A stretch of DNA of 64,000 bases, from contig NZ_RHOQ01000009.1 of assembly GCF_003946605.1 (NCBI RefSeq), positions 1 to 64,000 of the forward strand. The letters run 5' to 3'. How positions within the stretch are numbered: the stretch's first letter is position 1; the number at the start of each line of letters is the position of its first letter. This DNA comes from Companilactobacillus baiquanensis. Its GTDB lineage: Bacteria; Bacillota; Bacilli; Lactobacillales; Lactobacillaceae. A program made the translations under genes and the position numbers. Shown here in pieces: positions 34,836-43,908 of this stretch. The notes under the pieces were generated by a model that saw only the letters and a program-made list of their open reading frames with translations, did no database searches and was not told where the DNA came from.

Positions 34836-35219
34836 CTAACACTCACCCGAATTGGTTGATTTAACAGCAACTTTATCCCAGTCGATAATATTAACTGAAC
34901 TATCGATCAATTCACGAGCATTTTTAAACACAATTAATTGTGTCTTAGGATTTACTTCTAATTTCATATCTTTTTGAACATAATCTTTCGCAAAATCTTT
35001 AAAATAAATCGGTCCAATATCACTTTCCAAAGTGATTCCGTAATCAGATTTAGGTGCATCTTTATCAATAGCAATAAATCTGAAACTCGTTACTAGAGCT
35101 CAATTACCCTCTGCAGAATATGGTCCTAAACCATTATCAAGATCTAATAACATAACCTTGCCTGCTTTAACGTATGGTTCTAGTCTGTTCTTGACCTCAT
35201 TTGTCATTTCAATCTTCAT
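34836..35219 (-). pseudogene. HesB-like protein, interrupted by in-frame TGA at a Cys codon
   Basis: Translated from ATG 35219 the frame reads MKIEMTNEVKNRLEPYVKAG onward and aligns throughout with the intact neighbour at 35235-35600, but codon 40 is TGA (35102-35100) exactly where the neighbour has Cys in GEGDCALITKF. There is no frameshift and the rest is preserved to the stop at 34836 (128 codons in all, including the TGA and the final stop). The family is the iron-sulfur cluster biosynthesis (HesB/IscA-like) proteins. A nonsense mutation (TGC/TGT to TGA) is the simplest reading. HesB-like selenoproteins exist in other bacteria, so recoding to selenocysteine should be considered, but no convincing SECIS hairpin follows. 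Confidence 0.75.
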
Positions 35220-35234
35220 TAATGTACCAACTTT

Positions 35235-35600
35235 CTATGAATGAGACTTTACAACGTCATAATCAATAATATTTACACTATTATCAATAATTTCATTGGC
35301 ATTCTTAAAGATTAACAATTGTGTTTTGGGATTTACATCCAACTTAAGACTATTGTCGATAAATTCTTCAGCACTTTGTTTGTAATAAATATCGCCGATA
35401 TCACTATTCAAGATTATCGAATAATCAGATAGATCCTCATTAGCGCTTACTACAATAATTCTAAACTTAGTTATTAAAGCACAATCACCTTCACCTGAAA
35501 AACGTCCCAATCCATCATCAAGATCTAAGATGATTTTCTTACCTGCATCAACATATGGTTGTAATTTATTTTTGGCATCATTTGTAATTTCAATTTTCAT
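35235..35600 (-). CDS. HesB-like (iron-sulfur cluster biosynthesis family) protein
   Basis: A 121-aa small protein of the HesB/IscA-like fold: MKIEITNDAKNKLQPYVDAG, the Cys in EGDCALITKF, and the C-terminal LDVNPKTQLLIFKNANEIID, typical of the lactobacillar branch of the family. The classical C-terminal CxC of IscA is absent (HS at the end), so iron-sulfur carrier function is uncertain. The downstream copy at 34836-35219 is a tandem duplicate lying 15 nt further on. AAAGGGGTGCATATATA precedes the ATG. Confidence 0.8.
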   Translation of the reverse strand: MKIEITNDAKNKLQPYVDAGKKIILDLDDGLGRFSGEGDCALITKFRIIVVSANEDLSDYSIILNSDIGDIYYKQSAEEFIDNSLKLDVNPKTQLLIFKNANEIIDNSVNIIDYDVVKSHS

Positions 35601-35646
35601 TATATATGCACCCCTTTGTCACAATTTATATTCCTACAAACAAAAT

Positions 35647-35665
35647 GAATATATTCAATATATTC
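35647..35665. promoter_or_regulatory. 19-bp inverted repeat, candidate operator
   Basis: GAATATATTCAATATATTC is a perfect 9+1+9 palindrome, and a further half copy GGAATATATTAC begins at 35668. It lies 47 nt upstream of the HesB-like ATG, where an operator would be expected. The binding protein is unknown. Confidence 0.4.
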
Positions 35666-35828
35666 TAGGAATATATTACGAATTCATTATACAAAACCCC
35701 GTTCAAAATGTATCTTAACTTGCTCATAGATTTTTCCGCTTAAAACAACAAGCCCAGTAATCCAATCGGATTACTAGGCTTGTATGGTTTAATGCTCGAA
35801 AGCTGAACATGTTGTTTTTATTTAAAAC

Positions 35829-35897
35829 GCGTGCCATAAGGCAGAGACCTCCGCTTATCTACGAATATGCTCAGTCTCTAACCGCCTTATGTTACGC
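35829..35897 (-). repeat. structured 3' element, copy 1
   Basis: Minus-strand inverted repeat beginning 15 nt after the flippase stop with GAGCGTAACATAAGGC, then GGTT and AGAGAC, and closing with GTCTCTGCCTTATGGCACGC, followed by GTTTTAAA. The 4-nt bulge and the ATAAGGC/AGAGAC arms are shared with the element at 47424-47537. Confidence 0.65.
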
Positions 35898-35911
35898 TCT
35901 ACTGTATCACA

Positions 35912-37582
35912 CTATTTAATTTTAACTAATCTTCTAATTCGTTCAACTCTTGATCCAAGGATCTTATCTGCAAGTTTAGTTTTTAACACTAGATATCCAT
36001 AAATAGCTGAACCAACCAATGCTTCAATTACTAAAATAACTACACTAACAATACGATCTGAATTACCAATAAATTTAAACGCCACACTGTTAATAAAGAA
36101 AATAGCGATGAACATTACTAGTGAGAATACAATGATCCCACTAATTCGTCTGGAGATTCGATTTGGATCGAATGGATATAATTTATGAAGTTTACGCATC
36201 ATTAGGAAACAAGTAACTCCCATACCGATGCTTGTGGCAACTAAGGGGCCAAATTCGTGAAAGAATCCAATCATAGGAACTTGGACGGCTACCTTTACTA
36301 TCAGGCCGACAATGAAGTATTGAATTGCTAATCGATTACAATATAGTGCCTGTAAAACTGTCGACAAAACTGTAAACATCCCCATTAAAATAGAGATAAT
36401 TGACGAGAATTGCAACATCCAAATACCTAATTGATCATATCGATAAAAAGTTGTCCAAAGTGGCTGCGAAACAGCATACATTCCTAATGCTGCTGGGATC
36501 ATAATGAAAAAGAATAGTTCCAAAGTATTTGAGATCTGATCCTCAATATCTTTTTTAACTCCTTTTGAAAATAACCCTGAAAGAATTGGAATTGCTGTTG
36601 CCGACATGGCTGTTGCCAACGAAACAATGATCATGATCAGCTTATTTGCCTGAAAACCAAACAATGAGTAGTAATTATCAAGTTGAGCATTAGTAGCTTT
36701 AACAAACATTCTCATGATTTGATTAAAAGTAGATTGATCAAACAAATTAAACAGCGTTATTCCTGAACCTAGAATGATAAAAGGAATTGCCTGCTCAAAA
36801 ATTTCTTTAGTAAAGTTTTTATTTAATTTTTCAGGAGCTTTACCATTTCTTGATAAGGCTCGTAATTTAGGCAGTTTCTTAGCAAAAGCAAGTAATAGAA
36901 TGGCAATTGCCACAACCGCACCTATAAATGCCGCAAAAGTTGATTGGACAACAGCAGAAATATAATTTCCACCCTGAACTTTCATAATAAGATACGTTGC
37001 CAATAACATATAAATAACACGTGCAATTTGTTCAACAAATTGTGATATAGCAGATGGTGCCATATCGGAGTATCCTTGCATGTACCCTCTTAGAATACTC
37101 AAAATTGGAATGATTAAAACCGCGATTGCTAATGATTGAATAACAGGAATACTTCTAGGATCACCGTCCGCAAAAATTGCCGCCATAAACGAAGATCCAA
37201 AATACATCAGTGCTCCAAAAAGAAGTCCCATGAAGATCATTATCTTTAGGCCTTGCTTAAACAGCTTATTTCCTGTCGAATACTCATCCAAAGCATTATA
37301 ATGTGATATCTGTTTAGAAATTGCCCCTGGAATACCGGCCGTTGAGATAATTATAAAAAGACTATAAATATTATAACCTTTAGCGTAAAGCGCATTGGCT
37401 GCGGGATAAGATGAACCCATCCAAGCCATCCAAGGAATAATATAAACAGCACCTAAAATACGTGAAAAAATACTACCAGCGGTCATCCAAGCCGACCCCT
37501 TGAGCATAGTATCTTGAGAAGATGACTCAGGATTAATAACTGGTATAACTTCATCACTATTCTGGTTGTTATTTTCGTTCAA
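35912..37582 (-). CDS. MATE-like polysaccharide/lipid flippase (MOP superfamily, SpoVB/MurJ-like)
   Basis: A 556-aa protein with 14 predicted TM helices of the MOP superfamily, which move lipid-linked precursors across the membrane. An N-terminal ~25-residue polar tail precedes TM1; the segments SAWMTAGSIFSRILGAVYIIP and GIPGAISKQISHYNALDEY are typical of the SpoVB/YtgP group proposed to flip lipid II or related intermediates. TTG 37582, with AAGGTGGTG 6-8 nt upstream, is the likely start; an in-frame GTG at 37594 overlaps that site. Encoded alone; its 3' end carries a structured element. Confidence 0.85.
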   Translation of the reverse strand: MNENNNQNSDEVIPVINPESSSQDTMLKGSAWMTAGSIFSRILGAVYIIPWMAWMGSSYPAANALYAKGYNIYSLFIIISTAGIPGAISKQISHYNALDEYSTGNKLFKQGLKIMIFMGLLFGALMYFGSSFMAAIFADGDPRSIPVIQSLAIAVLIIPILSILRGYMQGYSDMAPSAISQFVEQIARVIYMLLATYLIMKVQGGNYISAVVQSTFAAFIGAVVAIAILLLAFAKKLPKLRALSRNGKAPEKLNKNFTKEIFEQAIPFIILGSGITLFNLFDQSTFNQIMRMFVKATNAQLDNYYSLFGFQANKLIMIIVSLATAMSATAIPILSGLFSKGVKKDIEDQISNTLELFFFIMIPAALGMYAVSQPLWTTFYRYDQLGIWMLQFSSIISILMGMFTVLSTVLQALYCNRLAIQYFIVGLIVKVAVQVPMIGFFHEFGPLVATSIGMGVTCFLMMRKLHKLYPFDPNRISRRISGIIVFSLVMFIAIFFINSVAFKFIGNSDRIVSVVILVIEALVGSAIYGYLVLKTKLADKILGSRVERIRRLVKIK

Positions 37583-37746
37583 GTTTTGCACCACCTTAAA
37601 AACATCTCTTCAATTATAGCAAAGTTCTAATCTCGGAAACTTTAAAATACTCTTAAATTTTACAAAATGCAAGGGTACTCAAATTTTGTCATTATTAAAT
37701 TAGCTATATAATATATTTATGAAACTCCAAAAGGAGGCAACATATT

Positions 37747-39078
37747 TTGGAACAAGAATCGCTTTTCTCAAATAATGCCACGGATAATGCTAACAATTCC
37801 CCTTTAGCCAATCGAGTTCGTCCAAACAGTCTCGATGAATTTGTCGGTCAAGAACACTTATTAGATAAAGGAAAAATCTTACGTGAAATAATCGATGCTG
37901 ATCAATTACCTTCTATTATACTTTGGGGGCCACCGGGCGTTGGTAAAACAACATTAGCCCATATCATTGCCGAAAAGACTAAATCTAATTTCATTACTTT
38001 TAGTGCTGTGACTAGTGGTATAAAAGATATTAGGAAAATAATGGAAGAAGCTGAAATGAATCGTGAAATCGGGCAAAAAACGATTGTCTTTATCGACGAA
38101 ATTCATCGATTCAATAAAGCTCAACAAGATGCCTTTCTGCCATTTGTAGAAAAAGGCAGCATAACTCTAATCGGAGCTACAACTGAAAATCCATCATTTG
38201 AAATCAATTCTGCCCTTTTATCAAGATGCAAAGTTTTTATCCTAAAGGAATTGACTAAAGAAAACTTAGTTCAATTGTTGAATAATACTCTCCAAAATAA
38301 ACATGCTTTCCCTAAATTACAAATACATATCGATCAACAATCAATTGATATTATTGCTGAATTTGCTAATGGTGATGCTAGAATTGCCCTGAATACACTG
38401 GAAATGGCTATTTTAAATGGTGACAGAGACAAGGATGTCATTACGATCAACCAAAAAACACTAAGTCAGACTATTACAACTAAATCACTACGTTACGATA
38501 AACACGGCGAGGAACACTACAACATCATTTCCGCTCTACATAAATCGATGCGTAATAGTGATGTCGATGCGGCTATCTATTGGCTAAACAGAATGCTCGA
38601 CGGCGGTGAAGATCCAATATATATCGCTAGAAGATTAGTAAGATTTGCTAGTGAAGATATTGGTCTGGCCGACACACATGCACTATCAGTTACTATTGAC
38701 GTTTTTCAAGCTTGTCAATTCATCGGTATGCCAGAGTGTGATGTGCATTTAACTGAAGCTGTCATTTATTTGTCTTTGGCACCGAAATCTAATGCGGTTT
38801 ATGTAGCCAAAAGTAAGGCGAAACATGACATTAAAGAATATGGCAACTTACCTGTTCCATTACAGATTCGAAATGCACCAACCAAATTAATGAAAGATGC
38901 TGGTTATGGTAAAAATTATCAATACGCTCATGATGAAAAAGATAAACTAACGGATATGCAAACTGCTCCGCCTGAAATAAAGGGACATCAATATTATCTT
39001 CCAACTGAACAAGGTAAAGAGATCCGTTTTAAACAACGTTTGGCTTACATTAAAGAATGGCATAATAAGCATAAATAA
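37747..39078 (+). CDS. rarA: replication-associated recombination protein, AAA ATPase
   Basis: A 443-aa AAA+ ATPase (MgsA/RarA/WRNIP1 family) acting at stalled replication forks. Walker A GPPGVGKTTLA near residue 62, Walker B FIDEIHRFN, sensor regions TENPSFEINSALLSRCKVF, then a MgsA C-terminal domain (KQRLAYIKEWHNKHK at the end). TTG 37747, nine nt after GGAGG, is the start. Convergent with leuS; a bidirectional terminator and repeats lie between. Confidence 0.95.
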   Translation: MEQESLFSNNATDNANNSPLANRVRPNSLDEFVGQEHLLDKGKILREIIDADQLPSIILWGPPGVGKTTLAHIIAEKTKSNFITFSAVTSGIKDIRKIMEEAEMNREIGQKTIVFIDEIHRFNKAQQDAFLPFVEKGSITLIGATTENPSFEINSALLSRCKVFILKELTKENLVQLLNNTLQNKHAFPKLQIHIDQQSIDIIAEFANGDARIALNTLEMAILNGDRDKDVITINQKTLSQTITTKSLRYDKHGEEHYNIISALHKSMRNSDVDAAIYWLNRMLDGGEDPIYIARRLVRFASEDIGLADTHALSVTIDVFQACQFIGMPECDVHLTEAVIYLSLAPKSNAVYVAKSKAKHDIKEYGNLPVPLQIRNAPTKLMKDAGYGKNYQYAHDEKDKLTDMQTAPPEIKGHQYYLPTEQGKEIRFKQRLAYIKEWHNKHK

Positions 39079-39097
39079 TTTCTTATTGTTTTTGACC

Positions 39098-39229
39098 TTA
39101 AACACGTGAATATACACAGCTTCCTCCGTTTAACTTACCTTTATCTTAAATTGCAATTCATTTTTCTATCTTTATTTCCTCTGACTGCTGCTTAAACGCG
39201 TGAATATACACAGCTTCCTCCGTTTAACT
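39098..39229. repeat. two copies of a 38-bp direct repeat
   Basis: 39098-39135 and 39192-39229 are 38-nt copies (TTAAACACGTGAATATACAC then AGCTTCCTCCGTTTAACT) that differ at one base (CAC/CGC), 94 nt apart. The core GCGTGAATATACAC recurs inverted at 39307-39294. Only two copies, with unequal flanks, so not a CRISPR. Confidence 0.7.
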
Positions 39230-39307
39230 ACAAAAAGAGCCGCATTTACTTTGTAAATACGACTCTTTTTTACGTTATACTCAGAAGCTAAACGTGTATA
39301 TTCACGC
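39192..39307 (-). repeat. structured 3' element after leuS, copy 2
   Basis: On the minus strand it starts a few nt beyond the leuS stop with GAGAGCGTGAATATACAC (39309-39292) and closes with TGTGTATATTCACGCGTTTAAG (39211-39190, in two parts). Ends GAGCGTGA and CACGCGTTT match the elements at 35.8 and 47.4 kb, although the inner sequence differs and includes a terminator hairpin. Confidence 0.6.
39232..39272. terminator. bidirectional terminator between rarA and leuS
   Basis: AAAAAGAGCCGCATTTAC (39232-39249) pairs with GTAAATACGACTCTTTTT (39253-39270), two mismatches, TTT loop; A/T-runs on both sides. Confidence 0.85.
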
Positions 39308-39311
39308 TCTC

Positions 39312-41732
39312 CTACTTAACAACGATATTAACAATTTTGTTAGGTATAACGATAACTTTAACGATATTTTTGCCTTCAACAAATTTCTTGATCTTTTCAT
39401 CTGTTGTAGCAAGTTTTTCGACTTCTTTTTTATCCATGTCAACTGGTAATTCCATCTTATCACGTAACTTACCATTAACTTGAATAATGACTTCAACAGT
39501 ATCTGATACTAACTTGCTTTCATCATATGTTGGCCATGCTGCATATGAGATTGATCCTTCGTGACCTAGTTTACTCCATAATTCTTCCATCATATGTGGT
39601 GCTATTGGAGCTAACAATTTGATAAATCCTTCGGCGTAGTCCTTTGGCATTGTATCAACTTTGTGAGCTTCATTAATAAAGACCATAATTTGTGAAATGG
39701 CAGTATTGAAACGTAATTGGTCAAAGTCTTCTGTTACTTTTTTAACTGTTTCATTGTAAACTTTATCCAATTTACCATCATTATTATCAGTCAAGAATCC
39801 TTCTTTAACGGTACTGTAATCATCATCATTAATGAATAATCTCCAGACACGATCGAGGAATTTATGAGCACCTGATAGTCCGTTTTCTGACCACGGAATT
39901 GAAGCATCCAAAGGTCCCATGAACATTTCATAAACTCTTAAAGTATCCGCACCATATGATTCAACGACATCATCTGGATTGACTACATTTCCTTTAGATT
40001 TAGACATTTTTTCATGGTTATCTCCAAGGATCATTCCTTGATTAAATAACTTTTGGAATGGTTCTTTTGTTGGAACAACTCCCAAATCATACAATACCTT
40101 ATGCCAAAATCTTGCATATAGTAAGTGAAGTACGGCATGTTCTGCACCACCAATATAAATATCAACTGGCAACCATTGTTTTAATAGGTCATAATCAGCT
40201 AATTTTTGATCATTATGAGGATCGATATATCTCAAGTAATACCATGAACTACCTGCCCATTGTGGCATAGTGTTTGTTTCACGGCGGCCTTTACGTCCAT
40301 TTTTATCAACCACATTTACCCAATCAGTTAAATTGGCAAGTGGTGATTCACCAGTTCCTGATGGTTTGATATCAGCTTCTGCTGGTAATTTAAGTGGCAA
40401 TTCGTCTTCAGGTACTAGTGTTGTTTCCCCATCTTCCCAATGAATAACAGGAATTGGTTCACCCCAATATCTTTGACGTGAGAATAACCAATCACGAAGT
40501 TTATAGTTAACAAACTTCTTACCGTAGCCTTTGTCTTCAAGAAATTCGATCATTTTATCAATAGCTTCTTTTTGATGAAGACCATTTAAAAAGTCAGAAT
40601 TAATATGCGCACCGTCTCCGCCAAAAGCACCTTTAGAAATATCTCCACCTTCAACAACTGGTTTGATAGGTAGATTAAATTTAGTTGCAAAGGCAAAGTC
40701 ACGATCATCATGAGCTGGAACTGCCATAACAGCACCTGTTCCATAAGTAGCTAAAACATAATCTGAGATCCAGATTTGAACTTTTTCACCATTTACCGGA
40801 TTAATTGCATATGCGCCAGTAAATGTACCAGTTTTATCATGATTCAAATCAGTTCTATCAAGGTCTGACTTTCTTGCTGCTTCTTCTTTATATGCTTCAA
40901 CAGCACCACGTTGTTCATCAGTAGTAATAACATCAACTAATTCATTTTCAGGTGCTAAAACAATATATGAAACACCAAAGACAGTATCTGCACGTGTTGT
41001 GAAGACTGTTATTTTTTTATCGTCATAGCCGTCGATTGGAAAACTGATGTGGGCACCAATAGAGCGTCCGATCCAATTTCTTTGCATTTCTTTGATGCTT
41101 TCAGGCCAATCGATCAAGTCTAGATCATCTAGCAATCTATCAGCATAGGCTGTAATTTTTAACATCCATTGACGCATTGGCTTTCTGACAACTGGAAAAC
41201 CACCACGTTCAGTCTTACCATCAATAACTTCTTCGTTTGCGACAACTGTTCCAAGATCTGGACTCCAGTTAACTGGGACTTCAGCTTCATAGGCGAGACC
41301 CTTTTTGTACATTTGTTCAAAGATCCATTGTGTCCACTTGTAATATTTAGGATCAGTTGTTTGAACTTCACGATCCCAATCATATGAAAAACCAAGTGAA
41401 TTTATTTGACGTTTAAAATTATTAATATTTTTTTCAGTAAAATCTGCTGGATTATGACCAGTATCCATTGCGTATTGTTCAGCAGGAAGTCCAAAGGCAT
41501 CAAACCCCATAGGATGCAAAACGTTATAACCTTGGGCACGTTTCATACGAGCTAAAATATCCGTAGCTGTGTAACCTTCGGGATGTCCAACATGTAATCC
41601 TTGACCTGAAGGATAAGGAAACATATCTAGCGCATAAAAATTATCCTTATTCTTATCAGTTGTTGTTTTAAAGGTTTGATTTTCTTTCCAATATTTTTGC
41701 CATTTTTTTTCAACAGCATTGTGATTATACAT
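39312..41732 (-). CDS. leuS: leucyl-tRNA synthetase
   Basis: Charges tRNA-Leu. An 806-aa class Ia synthetase with HIGH region ([24 protein letters not shown] near residue 47), an editing domain (about 220-410) and the KMSKS motif in [11 protein letters not shown] (about 575), then anticodon-binding and C-terminal domains. The ATG at 41732 is preceded by GGAGGAAGTT. Expressed through a Leu T-box (41763-41980). Confidence 0.98.
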   Translation of the reverse strand: MYNHNAVEKKWQKYWKENQTFKTTTDKNKDNFYALDMFPYPSGQGLHVGHPEGYTATDILARMKRAQGYNVLHPMGFDAFGLPAEQYAMDTGHNPADFTEKNINNFKRQINSLGFSYDWDREVQTTDPKYYKWTQWIFEQMYKKGLAYEAEVPVNWSPDLGTVVANEEVIDGKTERGGFPVVRKPMRQWMLKITAYADRLLDDLDLIDWPESIKEMQRNWIGRSIGAHISFPIDGYDDKKITVFTTRADTVFGVSYIVLAPENELVDVITTDEQRGAVEAYKEEAARKSDLDRTDLNHDKTGTFTGAYAINPVNGEKVQIWISDYVLATYGTGAVMAVPAHDDRDFAFATKFNLPIKPVVEGGDISKGAFGGDGAHINSDFLNGLHQKEAIDKMIEFLEDKGYGKKFVNYKLRDWLFSRQRYWGEPIPVIHWEDGETTLVPEDELPLKLPAEADIKPSGTGESPLANLTDWVNVVDKNGRKGRRETNTMPQWAGSSWYYLRYIDPHNDQKLADYDLLKQWLPVDIYIGGAEHAVLHLLYARFWHKVLYDLGVVPTKEPFQKLFNQGMILGDNHEKMSKSKGNVVNPDDVVESYGADTLRVYEMFMGPLDASIPWSENGLSGAHKFLDRVWRLFINDDDYSTVKEGFLTDNNDGKLDKVYNETVKKVTEDFDQLRFNTAISQIMVFINEAHKVDTMPKDYAEGFIKLLAPIAPHMMEELWSKLGHEGSISYAAWPTYDESKLVSDTVEVIIQVNGKLRDKMELPVDMDKKEVEKLATTDEKIKKFVEGKNIVKVIVIPNKIVNIVVK

Positions 41733-41762
41733 ATAACTTCCTCCAATATTTATCAGTGCAAT

Positions 41763-41980
41763 AAAAAAGTCCTATGATTATTTAATCATAGGACGAATTA
41801 TCGCGTTACCACCTAAGTTCCGCCATTTGGCGACTCTTGATATCTTTAACGCAGAATGTACGTGATCTCTTACTTAATTTCAGTGATCAAACTTAAGTGG
41901 ATGAGTTCGGTTTAACAAGTTACACGTTCACATTAACCACGTGCTTTCTGAAATTCTTCTTAAACTTACTACTTCCGTTT
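41763..41980 (-). promoter_or_regulatory. leucine T-box leader of leuS
   Basis: A T-box leader of about 220 nt. The specifier region reads GAACTCATCC, so triplet CTC (41905-41903 on the minus strand) pairs with tRNA-Leu. T-box core TTAGGTGGTAACGCG (41816-41802), then the terminator GTCCTATGATTA/TAATCATAGGAC (41794-41769) followed by six T. A possible -10 TATAGT overlaps the stop codon of the upstream glucosaminidase gene. Confidence 0.9.
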
Positions 41981-41990
41981 GTTGTTAATA

Positions 41991-43190
41991 CTATACCATT
42001 AATTTCTGTCCGACAACTAATAAATCTGAATTTAAATTGTTGTCTTGTTTAATTTGATCAACCGAAGTTCCTGCTTGAGTGGCGATAGAATCAATCGTAT
42101 CACCAGATTGAACAGTTACAGTATTTGATTGATTTGATGGAGTATCTGAAATAGTATTATCTACACTAATACTCTTAGTGTGTTTCTTAACACCATTAGT
42201 TTCATCTTTTGCGATTATAGGTGCTTGATTTGAGCCGTATACATCTTTAGTTGTATCATCAATTGTATTCGTTACGTTAATTGCATCTGTTGTATCTTGT
42301 GCTTGAGCTTGGTTAGAAACTGTCAAAGTTTTACCAGGATAAACATAACTGTCTGATTTAACGTTGTTCAAAGTCATCAATGAATTAACATCCATGTTAA
42401 ATTTACTTGCAACTGATTGTAAAGTATCACCTTGTGCAACAACATATGACTGATCTTGAACTGAATCATCAGCTTGATCAAACTTAGTTAAATCATACTT
42501 TTCGATCACACTATTCAATTTATCAGCATAGCTAGTATCTGTCGCATAAAGCCCTGTTAAATAAGACGTTGCATCTTTATAAGATGAAGTGTTGCTCTTC
42601 CATGCTCCGGAATAAATTTGCGGATCACCAGAGACACCACCTCTGATCAAATAAACATAATCTTCAAGTGATTCTTTATATGAAGGATATTTTTTGAAAT
42701 CTGAATTGATTGAGTAAAGACTACCAGTTCCGTCATCTTCCTGTGTACCCATATTTACAGAGTCACCTTTATAAGAACCCTTGATCCCAAATAAATTATA
42801 ATTTGGAGCACTAGCTAATCCACTAGTTCCCCAGCCACTTTCAACCATTGCTTGTGCAATCATAACTGAAGCGTATATATCATTATTTTGAGCCAGCTTG
42901 CGAGCAGAATTTCCGATATAATCGATAAATTCTTGGTCACCAACGCCACGAGGTGTAATGATTTGACTTGAATCGGTTGTTGCTTGTTCATCATCTGATG
43001 AATTACTGTATGTATCAGCATGTACAGTTGGTAAAATTGCATTACTTGCTTCAGCAACTGCTCCACCAACAAAAAGTCCGGCACCCAAAACCGTCATTTT
43101 CTTTTTTAAATTTGCTCTTTTAGCTTTTTTATTATTTAATCTAGTCAATCGGCTTTCTTCAACCATACGTTGACGACGTGAAATTGTCAT
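41991..43190 (-). CDS. secreted beta-N-acetylglucosaminidase with two LysM domains
   Basis: A 399-aa exported wall hydrolase. A basic N-terminus (RRQRMVEESRLTRLNNKKAK) and a hydrophobic segment ending near HADT form an export signal. The glucosaminidase domain (GH73-like, about 85-245) has catalytic Glu in MVESGWGTSGL and the NLFGIKG motif; two LysM repeats at about 255-300 and 355-399 bind peptidoglycan. Likely cleaves the glycan backbone in daughter-cell separation or autolysis. ATG 43190 is preferred; it follows GGGGGTACAGATTATT. Confidence 0.9.
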   Translation of the reverse strand: MTISRRQRMVEESRLTRLNNKKAKRANLKKKMTVLGAGLFVGGAVAEASNAILPTVHADTYSNSSDDEQATTDSSQIITPRGVGDQEFIDYIGNSARKLAQNNDIYASVMIAQAMVESGWGTSGLASAPNYNLFGIKGSYKGDSVNMGTQEDDGTGSLYSINSDFKKYPSYKESLEDYVYLIRGGVSGDPQIYSGAWKSNTSSYKDATSYLTGLYATDTSYADKLNSVIEKYDLTKFDQADDSVQDQSYVVAQGDTLQSVASKFNMDVNSLMTLNNVKSDSYVYPGKTLTVSNQAQAQDTTDAINVTNTIDDTTKDVYGSNQAPIIAKDETNGVKKHTKSISVDNTISDTPSNQSNTVTVQSGDTIDSIATQAGTSVDQIKQDNNLNSDLLVVGQKLMV

Positions 43191-43248
43191 AATAATCTGT
43201 ACCCCCGTACGTAATGAAAATAATATAGACATCAAAGGATTTTACTTA

Positions 43249-43908
43249 ATGAAAACTTCAAAAAAACTCACTTTAGCAATTATTTTACTGCTTGCATTTA
43301 TAATTTTAAGCATCAATGTAGCGCTTAAAACATCCCCAATCAAGTTATTTGATAATTTCTTCATTTCTGAAATTTATCATCATTCAACTTGGTCCCTGAA
43401 TTTATTTAGGGGGATCACATTCCTTGGTAACACTAATCAAACTATTGCAATTGTTGTTGCTTTTTCAATTATTTTACTTTGGAAGCGTTATTATTATGCC
43501 ATGTTTTTTTTGATCATAAATAAAATTTTAGTAACATCTATCAATACTACAATAAAATACTTAGTCGAACGTGAACGCCCTAGCCACCACCATTTTGTTT
43601 ACGCAGGTGGATTTAGTTATCCCAGTGGACACTCAGCTAGTGCATTTGCATTGTACATATCATTACTTATTATAGCATGGTTTGTTTTTAAAAATATAAA
43701 ATTACGTGTGCTAATTGGAATAACTTGTCTAAGTTTTGTACTTCTAATTGGGTACAGTAGGATCTTTCTAGGCGTCCACTATCCAAGTGATGTCTTAGGC
43801 GGTTACTTATTAGCTGCAACCATCATGAGTTTCACTACTATATTATTCACCAAGGATTCGACGGTTCTTAATCTCAAAGGCATTGATCACCAAAGCAATA
43901 AACAATAA
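43249..43908 (+). CDS. PAP2-family membrane phosphatase
   Basis: A 219-aa protein with about six TM helices and the three phosphatase motifs KYLVERERP (KxxxxxxRP), YPSGHSAS (PSGH) and SRIFLGVHYPSDV (SRxxxxxHxxxD). Such proteins recycle undecaprenyl diphosphate or dephosphorylate other lipids. Its 3' end overlaps the convergent MFS gene by 66 nt. ATG 43249 with AAAGGA upstream. Divergent from the glucosaminidase gene. Confidence 0.9.
   Translation: MKTSKKLTLAIILLLAFIILSINVALKTSPIKLFDNFFISEIYHHSTWSLNLFRGITFLGNTNQTIAIVVAFSIILLWKRYYYAMFFLIINKILVTSINTTIKYLVERERPSHHHFVYAGGFSYPSGHSASAFALYISLLIIAWFVFKNIKLRVLIGITCLSFVLLIGYSRIFLGVHYPSDVLGGYLLAATIMSFTTILFTKDSTVLNLKGIDHQSNKQ

Larger units (their letters stand above)
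35601..35911. other. intergenic region between HesB-like and flippase genes
   Basis: This 311-nt stretch contains the promoter region of the HesB-like pair with an inverted repeat at 35647-35665, a weak hairpin AAGCCCAGTAATCC/GGATTACTAGGCTT (35750-35781) and the structured element at 35829-35897. I see no ORF with a usable ribosome binding site. Confidence 0.6.

Noticed and set aside
34836..35030. Separate small gene of 64 aa
   Set aside because: It is the downstream part of the HesB-like frame after the in-frame TGA and has no own ribosome binding site at its apparent start.
35060..35100. SECIS-like hairpin just after the in-frame TGA
   Set aside because: Only a 4-bp GCTC/GAGT-type stem could be drawn, with no conserved GU apical loop; too weak to support selenocysteine.
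39098..39229. Direct repeats as a CRISPR array
   Set aside because: Only two copies, 94 nt apart, with the spacer containing terminator-like and AT-rich sequence and no cas genes.
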